Assembly (NCBI GenBank): GCA_003342895.1
Contig: PTFA01000396.1
Location: 245,584-309,583 of the forward strand
Length of the DNA: 64,000 nucleotides
Direction: 5' to 3'
DNA from: Casuarius casuarius
Lineage: Eukaryota; Chordata; Aves; Casuariiformes; Casuariidae
Shown here: piece after piece, positions 35,487 to 46,500 of the stretch
Numbering within the stretch: position 1 is the stretch's first letter
How the letters are laid out: every line of letters begins with the position of its first letter
The notes under the pieces: model-generated
Database searches by the model: none
Told to the model about the DNA's origin: nothing
Seen by the model: only the letters and a program-made list of their open reading frames with translations
Position numbers and translations under genes: made by a program

Positions 35487-35566
35487 AGAAAGGCTTTCAT
35501 TTTCATGTATAATTTTAATAATTTTCAGAGGATCAGCAATATTAGCTTTGATTACATCTTCTGCAT
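35487..35566 (-). pseudogene. DNAH6: Dynein remnant: most N-terminal block seen
   Basis: The frame reads DAEDVIKANIADPLKIIK, then IIHENESLS, after a pyrimidine-rich acceptor (gctcatgtttttgaag) and before GT (CTTTCT|GTGACT). It resembles the inner-arm N-terminal motif EDAExVIxxKIADPxxVIKxIxENPxLGF. It lies about 150 bases from the LTR at 35.05-35.33 kb. Confidence 0.6.
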
Positions 35567-36305
35567 CTTCAAAAACATGAGCAGGGGCAGAAAAAGACAA
35601 TTTATAAACACTTGGCTGTAAAGCTAGACAAGTTTGTTCAGGAGTTCCTGATGCTCATATCCTACTTGAACTTACCAGTTGTGCCTTAAAATTAAATCAA
35701 AATTTGTAAACTTGCAGAAAAATACAATAAACATACAAAACTGCTTCAACAGACATGAATAACATGCAATTTTTTAATTAATCCGTATTAGTAATGATTA
35801 GATTTACCAAATCAGTATTTGTTCACAAAAACACACACTCAGGGAAATGACCAGATAACTTATTCAGAACGCAGGCAAGAATCTACTAAGAAAAGGGGTA
35901 TACAGATCAATGTAGGATACAGCTCTCGATGGAGAGGCTAGAATGACATGGGCATGTACAGAACAAATGCAGTAGTAATTGCAGTCTGATCAGTGTTCAT
36001 GGCCATAAATTATTAGAGCTGTTCTCTCTCTCCCTCCTGCTGATCTGTAGTCTCGGGACACTTCATTTCACCCTCCACCCTACCCCCATCATCAAATTTC
36101 ACAGGTCTCAGTTCTTTCAGAATAAACATTCTCTACATTTCAGGTTACCTCCCACGTCTTTCTTTGAAATTATCAAAGCAGGTGAACTTAATTCTTTCAT
36201 ATCAAAATCCCTCATTCTGTATTCCTTACTTGCAGCAAAACTATGCTGATCTCATACAGAGACTGGGAATCCATCATGGTTAATGAGTTGATAAAAGTAC
36301 GTTAC

Positions 36306-36393
36306 CTGCTCTTCTCTTGAAGCTTCTGGAAGCTCAGTTAAAGGAGCGTAAGAGGCCAACAGTTCCAAAGGAGGGTATCATTTCCTTTGCCAG
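36306..36393 (-). pseudogene. Possible N-terminal dynein exon
   Basis: A frame reading YPPLELLASYAPLTELPEA and SREEQ ends at a perfect donor (GAGCAG|GTAACG). An AG (catcag) lies upstream, but a TGA precedes the frame. The N-termini of these dyneins are poorly conserved, so only position and splice signals support it. Confidence 0.3.
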
Positions 36394-39300
36394 CTGATGG
36401 CTGTAGTAACTCACAAGCTAAGAGCTGCTCTTCTTCTGATACATGTATTCAGCATGCTTACTATGCTGATACACTTTTAGTGCAGGCTAGAGGAAAGAAA
36501 AGATAGTCTCTTGGCACCATCTCATTCTGTTGTGCTGGCAGACCCCTCTATTTGGAAGGGCATGCAGTAATTTTAGTGGGATATGACCACAACCCATGAT
36601 ACGTGGATCACTACAGGACTAGATCTACAGTGGCAATTCAGAATTCTGAGCCACTAAAGAGACTGCTGTTTTATGTAAGTGAGGAATGAGCAGAAAGATT
36701 TGGGGAACGGCAATGAGAAAGGAGATTGTTTTTGTAAAAGTTAAAAACAAAGTAGTCCAAAATAAAACCCCCAAATGATCAGTTTTTTAAACAGACAAGC
36801 TCCCCCTTGGAAAGTTTAAAAGCAATTGCTTCATGGTTGTGCTAAATGATGGAAAATCAGGAAGAGAAAACAAAAGGAAGAGAACAGCCTATCTTATTAT
36901 CCCATTGAAGGAGAGACAGTTAATGAGCATTATAAATGGTGGAAACAAGAGATGCTGGAATTGATACTGATAGCCTCAGTCAATGTTGTTTAACTCTTGC
37001 ACTATAAACATTTATTTTCAGTAACCTGTAGCTGTACCATTTTACTTGTTTGACAGAACTCTTTTCCTTGGAGATATCTAAAGCTGAGGTAACATTGGGT
37101 GACTACTGCTGTGAGACTGCGTCCATTAAGGCTCAGGTATCAGTAGCAGCACAGATCCAAATTCAGAATGAAAAATAAGAAGTTAAAGCAAACACTGGGA
37201 CAGTTAACCCTTGCTAACATCTGACCTGCTATAGCTGAATTTCTAATGCCACTCCATTAGACATTGTATTAGCAAGTACAGTGTATCTACCCTATGCGGT
37301 TGTCAGAGCATCTCCTACATTGACTCTTCGCCCTTGGTAAAATTTTGTGAAAATTTCCACTGAAAACAGGTCATCTTTTTCTAAGGACACATGAAGCTAT
37401 CAAGAGCCAGGCTGAAAAAAAAAAAAAGAAAAGATATGGTTCTTCACATACAAAGAAGCAGATCTTTGGAGATCCTGGTCAGAACATGTTGCAGATGCTG
37501 GAAGTTTGCTAGGGTTGAAGTGGAAGTTGAACAGGTTTGTGGAAGAGAAACCCATGATGTCACTAAGAACACAAAAACCACATCTGATGCAGGACGAAAG
37601 TCCCCAAGCCACGAACTGCAGGTAGCTGGGAGAGCATTACTGGGAAGTACCATATAGGTTTGGCCTACTCTTACCAAGATGTTATACTGTATCAGGTCAC
37701 GTATGGAAGACTGCAATTAAGGACAAAAGGCCAGGTCTGCACTATACTTTTGTGTCATTAGCCTAAGAGCAGCTTCAGAGCCTAGTTGCAGAAGTCTTAC
37801 ACAGGTTTCTGCACTGCACAGAGCTACCAAGGGTAAAAGACTTTGATCACTTTCATTTCCACTTCTAGCACAGCATTTTGACAGTGTTTTCATTAGCCTA
37901 TACACTGCCAGGTGCTGTGAATTCTTGAGCAGGCTGCCTTAGCTGATTCTCAGCCCTTCAGCACAGCTGAAAGAGCTTAAAGTGTCAGTAACTGTTGTCT
38001 ATAGTCAAGAGGACTATAATATTGCAGATTTGAGACACCTTTAATGAGTCACAGTGACTTTCAGAATAAAAGAACGTGCTGAATGCCTGTGCTGCTCTGA
38101 TCTGTTAAACCCCTAGACAGCACTGATTCAGGAACCCAGATTTCTAGTTCTGAACACTGTACTCATAAACACCTGTGTAAGATGCTAAGCAAAGAGAGTG
38201 TCACATCCTCCTCTATAGTCCATAGAGACGATAATAGCTTCTACCTGTTTACAACTGGTTTTTAGTACAAGCAGTAAGTATTTGTGCTCTGACGTGAAGG
38301 TTCTTGATTTCCCACTGTCCCTTTATCAGGCACAACAATGATGTTTATGTCTATATGAAATTGAAATTTACTGAGTTTTCCATTCACATAAACTATTATG
38401 ACTCTTGCAACTGGGCAGTAATATGTCAATAATTAAACGTGCAATAAGTCGCTACTGAGCACACACATATATGGAAAATAAGTTATTAGTAACCTACAAA
38501 GAATGCGGCAGATCAAATCTATAAACATTTTAACTAAAATACAAACGTTTTCTTCATCTGAGCACACCAGATCCAACTGAAAATTCCTTTTCTATCAACA
38601 ATTCCTCTGTTAATCAACACTTCTATAAATTGGGTAAAGGCATTCTGTTAAGAAATACTAAAGAAAAAATGGAGTACTTTAACATGCTACTCAATATTAG
38701 ACATACAAAAAAATCCTTACTCTTGCTGGCCTCTGTTAGTAACTAGGAAGAAGTCGCAGCACCTAGAAAGAAGTTGCAGCAGACTGTAGACAGCACCAGG
38801 TCACCCTCACCAGGACATCTGCTGGGAATAAACATGAGAGTCCAATGAGTCACCATCAGTTTTAGAAGAACCACTGTGACAACTCTGTGTCCTAAACTTT
38901 TAGGCTATAAATAGTAGATCCTTTTGCAGATCTTTTAAACTACATTATAAGCTATATTTAACATACCAAGAGTTCCAAACTTGTAGCTTGCTTTCTCTTC
39001 CTTGTTCTGTCTTGTGGTTCTGCATCACACACAAATTTCAGAGCAGCAGAGTCTAGTGCTGTTTGGGAGCCAAAAAAAGCAGCCTTTCCCTCAGTTTGCA
39101 GGCATTACTGACCATACCAAGTAGCTCCCTATTTGTGTATCTGCCACTTCTGCTGTTCTCCCTGGTGGGTGACAGAGGAGATAAAGGTGGCAGCGAGAGC
39201 TTCTTGGACATTGTTAACTACAAATTAAATAGACTTATCTTTTGAAGAAAAAATAATGAAGGTTTGTGATCTCAAAATCTAGTCTGTACAATTTTAAATG

Positions 39301-39584
39301 CCTCGATACTAAGTAAGTATCTCACAGAAAAAATAAATTATATTAGCAAAAACAACATTAAAGCACGCATTGCTGACATTCCTTTTCTTATTACACATAC
39401 ATTGAATAAAAATAATTCTAAAAGATTATGAGATCTGTTTGGCTAAGAGATGTATGAACTTGTCCCCATAAAATAGAAGGCAACATGACTACGAACAGGA
39501 GGGGAATCCTGTACCCCCAGTTTTCAAAATGTTTCCTCTCTTCCAAAATCTTTCAAGGCAGGCATGATCCATCTTACTGCATAG
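36394..39584. other. Non-coding, upstream part of pseudogene
   Basis: No coding block recognised between the last candidate exon and the CpG island. A short duplicated segment (tag-aagaagt-gcagca) is visible at 38,744-38,782. Confidence 0.5.
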
Positions 39585-39705
39585 CTCTAGCACTTTTGCT
39601 GCTTTACAGCTGTTAAAAGCCAATTTTCTTCTTCTTCTCTCTAGCACTTTTCTTTCTCTAGCACTTCCACTGTTTAATTTTACAGCTGTTAAAAGCCAAT
39701 TTTTT
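39585..39705. repeat. Tandem duplication, about 71-bp period
   Basis: CTCTAGCACTT ... TTTTACAGCTGTTAAAAGCC at 39,585-39,627 recurs at 39,656-39,705. A partial CTCTAGCACTTTT copy lies between, at 39,639-39,651. Confidence 0.75.
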
Positions 39706-40299
39706 CATTTCTTCAAGCAGATGAAGCACAGGATTGCACATTCTCCAAATCTGTCCGACTACAGGGAAGGCCCTCACTGTCAAGCCCAGAGAAAACAGAA
39801 TGACCTGGGAGAGATGTCTGCCAAGTCAATCGGTCTTGATTAACAGATCATTAATATTACTTTGTCCAGGACATTTTTCTGAAGGTGAGATGACTTGAAA
39901 CAGCCGGTAAATGCTGCGTGAAAGTTAGAATATTCAGCTTGAGGAACAGGAGCAACTAAAAACTGGGAAGAGGGCGGCGAGCTCCCTACCCACGCAAGGC
40001 ACAGCAGACGACAGCCGCAGGTAATCACCCTGACCGCGCCTGTAACGGCCGGGCTGCGGGTGTCTCACTCGCGCGGGGGGGAGGCAGACGTGTCGAAAGG
40101 GAAGTCTCCCTGCTTATGCGCGTAGGAGAAGCAGAACCGCGGTCCCCGGGGGCCGCTCCCCGGCACACATGGGGCGGGGGAGGGAGACCCCGTCTCACGG
40201 CGGGGAGGCTGGGGGGGGCGGGCAGAGGGGGCCCCGGCCGGCGCCGCCGCACAGCTCGGCTCGCACGCTCCAGGGACCGGCGCTCCCGCCCGCCGGCCC

Positions 40300-40312
40300 G
40301 TTGCCTAGCAGC
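40300..40312. promoter_or_regulatory. RFX X-box
   Basis: GTTGCC-T-AGCAGC matches the X-box consensus GTNRCC(N0-3)RGYAAC at 11 of 12 positions. RFX factors bind such sites in promoters of motile-cilium genes, including axonemal dyneins. Confidence 0.65.
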
Positions 40313-40396
40313 AGTGGCCTGGCAGCGCTCGCGCGGCGGCGTGTCTCCTACTCCCCCAACACACCCCTCGAGCCACGCACGCGCCTCTCTGCTCAG

Positions 40397-40401
40397 CCAA
40401 T
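40397..40401 (+). promoter_or_regulatory. CCAAT box
   Basis: AGCCAATCAGAG, the extended NF-Y site (CCAATCA/G), lies about 85 bases from the X-box. X-box and NF-Y sites often act together. Confidence 0.6.
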
Positions 40402-40487
40402 CAGAGCCTCTGGGGCTGCCGAGCAACAAGTCCCGCCCTGCAGGCGCCGAGGCGGCGGTGCCAAGGCATGGGCAGGTGCCGTTGGCG

Positions 40488-40536
40488 CCTGAAATGGCGG
40501 GCGGCGCCCGCCGCCGGCCTGAAATGGCGGGCGGCA
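40488..40536 (+). promoter_or_regulatory. Duplicated YY1-like site
   Basis: The 18-base sequence cctgaaatggcgggcggc occurs at 40,489-40,506 and again at 40,519-40,536. AAATGGCGG is the core YY1 motif found just downstream of many TATA-less start sites. The second copy runs into GCA|GTGAGT, a strong splice donor, so a plus-strand first exon could end at 40,536. Confidence 0.5.
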
Positions 40537-40570
40537 GTGAGTGAGCGAGGGCGTGGAGGAGCTGGGCGAA

Positions 40571-43500
40571 AATGTTTGCAATGGCTGTCTGAAGTTAGAC
40601 TTCGAGAAGAAGAGGAGTCTGTGTATGTGGGCCAGTTAAGCAGTAAATATTAGCTGCCACTGAAATAAGCAGAGTTGAAGCACCTGCCCAATAAGCCCAA
40701 AGATTTTGGAAAACAGAGTAGGGCTTGGCTCCTGTATTTTCACAGTTATGGAGGGGCCTAGTTTCCCCTGCCAGCCACGAATTAGATGATGTATAGCTGT
40801 GAGGATCTAGGACTAAAAACACAGAAGTAGAAGCCTACTTGTGGAGAGCCCTCGTGCGTTTCGGAATGCCAATATTTAGTCCAAGAATTAAAATAATGCC
40901 TTAATGCGAGAAAAAACAACTTGGCGAAATTATTTGTGGAGGTTATTTTTCAAGCCCAGCCTTATTTTAAGGTTTACTTAAAGCTGAAAAAAAAAATCTT
41001 TACCTTTTTCTCTTCAGAGGCTTCAGTGTAGTGAGCGTGGGCTTGTCAGCACTGCTCTGAAGATAGCATTAATGCAACCATATAGTGTGGCCTTGCCTTT
41101 TGCTTTGACATGAGTGTTTAACCCCACCACCTATGGAAGGCAAAACCCCATCAGGCTGTAGGTGGCCGAAATTCAAACCAGCAGGAGGAAGGTATCCGAT
41201 CAGGAAGATAGCCCCTCGTTTCTCTCTCCGTTGGTAGCATTGGAGGAACAGGACGTGCACCAGGCAGATACATTTTCCCTGTAAATAGCCATTTACTCAG
41301 GCCTAGAGCATTTCTGACAGCATGCACACTTACCATCCAGACAGGCTGTGCTTGAAATGCTCCGTGACATAGAGATTGGGGATGCACGGTATGATTTCAC
41401 TGGGTAAATAAGTGGTTTAAATCCCAGATCTCTCTGAACAGAACAGCAACAACAGCAACAAAAATAAACACAGCCGACACACAGCTCATCGGGAAGAAAA
41501 TGATTTCTCTTCAAGAAAGCCAGTAGGGCTGTGAGTGGAAATGACTCTTACCACAGGGGGAGAGGAGGGCAGATCATGGGGTCTCCTAAACTATAGAGAT
41601 GAGGATGCAGCCAGCCTGATGCCGTCTTATGGTTGAAGTGGGACCCAGCGCATGTGTGCTTTCATTCTCTCTGAAGTACTGATAATAAAAGCACTCTGGG
41701 TGACTAGCAGATTGGTAGGGGCTGTGAGGTCTCCCTCACAAAGCAGCTGCAGGTTGGGCAAGAATCCAGGGAATCAGATGCCAAGATTGTGTCCTGGCCA
41801 TTACTCTCCCCTGAATACACAGCACTGTAGAGAGCAGAACATACTGAGAAGGACTTAACATTTTTAATGTAGATGATGCCTCCAGTGGTTTTAGCCTTAA
41901 AGTTTGCTTTCCTCTCATGTGATTTTTATGATTCTTATTCAATCCCTTGGACATACATTTAAGAATGTAACATCCCCTTGCAGGAAGGAAGGATCTCTGC
42001 ATGGCTTCCAAAAAAAAATCCCCAAAGGCCAGGCAGAAAGAGAACAAAACTACCCACCCAAACTAATTCATGACCTATGCCCAAGCCAGGAGAAATTCTC
42101 CAAATTCCCATTTCAGTGCTTTAACTACATCCGCTTTCTTGTCCCAGAGAGGACAGGGGAGTAACAGAAGGGAGATGTAAAGAACAGAACAACAGAGGTA
42201 GCACAAAGGTATTCTGGATTGTTTATAAAATAGTGAGGCCATTTTGAAGACTTAGCAGGAACTTGGCATTCACAGCTGAGTTGGAAGTGCAGTGTTTCCT
42301 GCTGATGTAACAAATAACTAAGTGAATAGCTTAGGAAGACAGTTAATAATTTCTTTCCAAATCATCACTGATGGGGCTAGCAGGGCCTGAAAAACAAGGA
42401 GAACAATAAGAAGAAATAACTGCCAAATAAAGTGAGCCAGAGAAGATTTTATGTTTGTACTGCTGACGAAAATATTTCAGGAATGAGATAGCAGTAGCTT
42501 GTATATGGGTTGGCTGGCCTAAAGCCTTTAAGCAAGGTACATGAGCAACATCTAGTGTTCACTGAGAGGTACTGCATATTCTGGAGTCTGGATGGTTAAC
42601 ATCTGACTCACTCATTATCGATTACAAAAGCGTTTCAATCAGAGTTGGTCCTCTTTCCCGATGTCCAGGTGATGTCCCAGAGATGAGTCAGGCATTACTA
42701 CAAAAGGCATACAGAATATATTGCTGTTGCTTTTTCTGGATGCCTGAATGCAGTTAATGATCAGTTCTTTTGGTATCCAGTTTAGACTTAGTAACAAGAA
42801 ACAGGTTTGGAGAATGGCTACTGGGAATGCAATTTAAAGGAACAGTATCCACTCCAAACATGTCTGTTCTAAATGAACAGATGCCTTATCCACATGATTA
42901 ACACCATGCTGGACTAGCTAAAATCAATGGCAAAGGTCCCATCATCATCATACTGCAAATTCCAGAAAGTCCATGCTGGAGGCATTCAGAGTGCCAGCTG
43001 CATTTTTCCATTGTCAGTCTATGATGATGGCCAGCAGGGAGGATATAGTTCAGGAAGCCATAAGAGGCTGGTCAGTTAAGTCTTGACAGACAGGAGGGGA
43101 ATTACTTGCCTGAAGAACAAGGCCTTTACTAAACAGGAGTGGATGGATGGCTTCCTTAAGTTGGAGGAACATAAGAAATCAGAGCCTGCCCAGAGTGTGC
43201 TGCGAGCTTCCGGCAAGGAAAGAAGAGACCATAGGGAATCTTCCACATGCTCCAGGGATGTTCTTTAGGATGCTGGAAATGGGATGAGAGTATCAGGGAC
43301 CAGCAAGGGCTGCTAGAGAAAGGGGAGTCAGGAGTCAAGGTGGATAGCAAGGCTGGCAGAGCAGGGGGCTCGCCAGCCAGGGCCCAATCCTACAGTATCA
43401 GACTGAGGCAAGCAGGGCAGACTCAGAGATTGTGGCCACGTTCAGCCAAGAGCTGAGATTGCTGGGAAAGCTCATAGTGATGTGGCAGGTCCGAGGTCAG

Positions 43501-46500
43501 ACAGAGAAGTTGATCCACAGGCAGGAACTAAATTGATACTCTTTGACCAGACATCTAAATGTGTTGGTATGGCCTGAGACCAGCAGGTCCCAAACTGCAT
43601 AATATAGAGATACCAGCCTGCAACAAAAGTATCCCATGTGCAGCTCATACGGTTCCTGCAGGCCAAAACAGCAATCGTGTGAGTGGCAAGCCATAGCTAT
43701 GTGAGGTGCTGGGGAAAAATCCCTCAGCTTTTTTGGCAGGTTCAGAGACTCTTTCCTCTCCCTGGAGAAACTTATCTCTGTATCTGCTTTGGGAGTCAGC
43801 TAGCAGCCATGATCCCAGCAAGCTGTAGATGGTTTACAAGCTGAGAGTAAGCTACAAATAGAGATCCTGAGATCCTGTCATCTGTTTTCTGTATCACACC
43901 ATCTTTGAGCAGCTTGTTTCGCTCAGTGGAAGGTGCTGGTGACTACTGCTGCATCAGGGGATCAGATGAGCAAATAGCCTCCAGTGTCATGCTAGTTGTC
44001 TTTACAGTAGCGTCTGCAATCTGACCTTCCATGCTGCATTTCTGAAGACACAGTTTTGTTTCTCATTTTAAGCACCATGGACTTGGTTTCAGCAAAGCAA
44101 GTTTTGAAGTCTGAGTTTGATACACTTCGAGCCCTGGACTTTGCTGTTGCTGTGACACACACACAAATTGCCAATAAAAATCACTTGGCTTTCTATCTTT
44201 CTCTGTTTAGAGAATGTCTTGTGCAGTAGGTGTCAGTAGCTTTTTCACCCTAAATTCATACCTACCTCTTGATATACCAATCTGAAGTCTGACCTTGTTA
44301 ACTCACTGAAACCCTTGATCCTTAACAGTGCTACTCCACCAGTCGGTCAGAATTGAATGCTGTTTCTTTCAGATCCTCAGTGTCATGAAGTAACAGATTC
44401 CCCATGGAGGCCTGGCAGGATATGTGCAGCAAGACACAGGAGCTACAGAGACCTCTAATGCATTACGCTTTCTCCATAAAAAAAACAGGTTAGCTTTCAG
44501 CAACTCTGGTTCTATAGCACACTTAATCTGAATTAAAAATATGAAGTAATATATCAAGAATTGCAATCCCCAAATTGTAAGCATGAAGAAATTTCGAAAC
44601 ACATTAGCATTTTAATGAAATTAAAGTGTAGGAAATTCCAAGTCAGATATTGAACATATTACCAGAGGAGGTCACTGAGACTAAATGGATTAACAAGATT
44701 CAGAAAAAGAATAGGATATTGGAAGAGTATTCAGTATGTTGTAACCAATCACCATTAAATTTTGGAAAGGAATTACCATTTTTCAGGCTGCAAACCAATC
44801 TCTATACTGCAGTTCTTCATGACACTTGATTTCATGGGAAAATTATCGTGTATTTGTTCACAGTGGTGTACATAAAAGGTTTCTGAATTACCTGTTCTTG
44901 TTCATGCTATCTAGGTACTGAACTGTTGAGACAGAGAACGTGTAAGCTGATCTATGATCGTTTCATTTCTAGCTATTGAATTTGTAGACTAACCACAAAT
45001 GACATTTTCAGAATTATCAGTACAGCTGATTTTCCTGAAATCTGCATCGTACCAAGTTAAAAAAGCTCCAGGATTAGGGCTTTAACTCCTAAACAGATAA
45101 TGGACAACTACATCCACAGTAATCAATAAATAAATAATTCTGTGAGTTCAGTTGAATGGATTACTGACTTTCTGTTTAAACTCCTGCAGATCCAAGTAAT
45201 TCTCCCATTTTATCAAGCATTGTCTCTCGTGCTAGCCCATGGTTCTTTAACAAAATCTTAATGGATCCTCCAGCTTTGGTAATTTCTGGGGGCAAAAGCT
45301 TCATTTTTTTCTCATATCACCATCTGTATGAAGAAATTGCACTGTAGTCACGCTGGTCCAAAAGCTTCGGGAGAACAGGTTCCTCTGCAGTACCATGTTT
45401 ATATTCTAATGTCATAAACAGCACAACTGTATTGCTGAGCAGCAAAAGCCAAAGGAGAAATACAACACTGCAGCCCCAAACAGAAAATGCAGCACTGTAT
45501 TTAAGAAGTTGACATTTCAGCGTAAGCTAGCATAAGCTTAATGTATGGGGAAGACAGCCTGTGTACATGTATGTCTTACAGGAGCCTGCATGAATGTTGC
45601 CTACTTTGCAATGGTAATAAGTACTTTTGAGCAGTATAGGGTGTTTGCACAGTAGCAAAAGCGTTTAGAAATGGTAAAGCGCAATGACAGCTGGATGTTT
45701 TGTGTGGCCTGCTAAATATAGATGTGTAACTAACTGCTGTATTACGTTAGAGATCTTGTCACCTCTCAAACAGGGTAGGAGCCTGATATTTGAGATTTGT
45801 GTTCCTTGTAGCATTTCTGCTCCAAATCTTTTAATAGCCATTATCACTTTGATCTACTTCAGATTCCAGTTTAAATCCTTGAAGCTGTCTACAGATAATT
45901 AACCAGTATGCTGCAGAAGTCCAGCACAAAGCTCCACATACTACCTAACCTTCCACTTGAGGCTGAGGCATGGTGCCCACCCACAGAACATCCCAGAGCA
46001 TTGTCTCATCTGCACACAAGCCCTGGGACGGGCCAACAAGTTTCTGCTAATTTAAAACATTCCATTGTGCTCAAATCAGACATACAAAATGCATTACCTG
46101 GGATGTTTTCAAAAGCCATGTACCAGCAGGACTTGGCACATAATTACAAAATGTGTGACTATGCATACAGCAGCACATCTGTCGCAGTGCACCTGAAGAA
46201 GCAGGGGCATATGTGATTTTCTAGTGCCCATTTTAACATAATCAAAATCTCTGATTTCCTAAGAGTCCAAGCATTTCTTTAGAGGGCGCTGCTCCTCCCA
46301 CTGAAGTATACACAAATGTTGATAAGATTATAGTGATTACTCAATAAATTAATAAGCAGGTCTTTAAAAAAAATCAAAGCTTTGTTTTCTAGCCTGGAAG
46401 AGAAGGGGCTAAACACTCCATAGTTTTTGTGATCTGAAGCGTCCAGTGCAGCTGCTATCATTTGAACTTTGTTAAGAGCTCAGATTCCCCATTAGTTGTA

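Larger units (their letters stand above)
4105..35566 (-). pseudogene. DNAH6: Axonemal dynein heavy chain pseudogene, DNAH6-like
   Basis: An intact gene of this family encodes a motor of about 4,000 residues that drives ciliary and flagellar beating from the inner dynein arms. Here 17-18 exon-sized blocks with dynein-like translations lie in the right order along the minus strand, from N-terminal tail (35.5 kb) to AAA6 (4.1 kb). Introns of 0.03 to 10 kb separate them, so this is a decayed gene and not a processed copy. Breaks visible in the blocks include in-frame stops (32,769; 18,338), frame shifts (about 6,281, 17,272, 18,411, 19,224, 32,670) and donors that no longer read GT. The AAA1-AAA4, stalk and microtubule-binding exons are missing between 15.0 and 14.0 kb. 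The tail, linker and AAA5/6 motifs fit the single-headed inner-arm group; the DNAH6 label rests on those motifs plus the adjacent TRABD2 gene. The inner-arm paralogs DNAH3, 7 and 12 are not excluded. Confidence 0.85.
40010..40570. promoter_or_regulatory. CpG-island promoter, probably of the dead dynein
   Basis: This is the only strongly GC- and CpG-rich stretch in the window. It contains an RFX X-box, a CCAAT box and two YY1-like sites, the usual make-up of a vertebrate promoter, and here of a ciliary gene. It lies upstream of the first dynein block on the minus strand. A minus-strand donor-like site (GCGTGG|GTAGGG) is at 39,988. On the plus strand a GTGAGT site follows the second YY1-like motif at 40,537, so divergent transcription is possible. 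Survival of the CpGs suggests that it is still unmethylated in the germ line. Confidence 0.75.

Noticed and set aside
40025..40544. Long arginine/proline/glycine-rich frames on both strands
   Set aside because: Such frames are expected in a CpG island because stop codons are rare in GC-rich DNA; no conserved residues.
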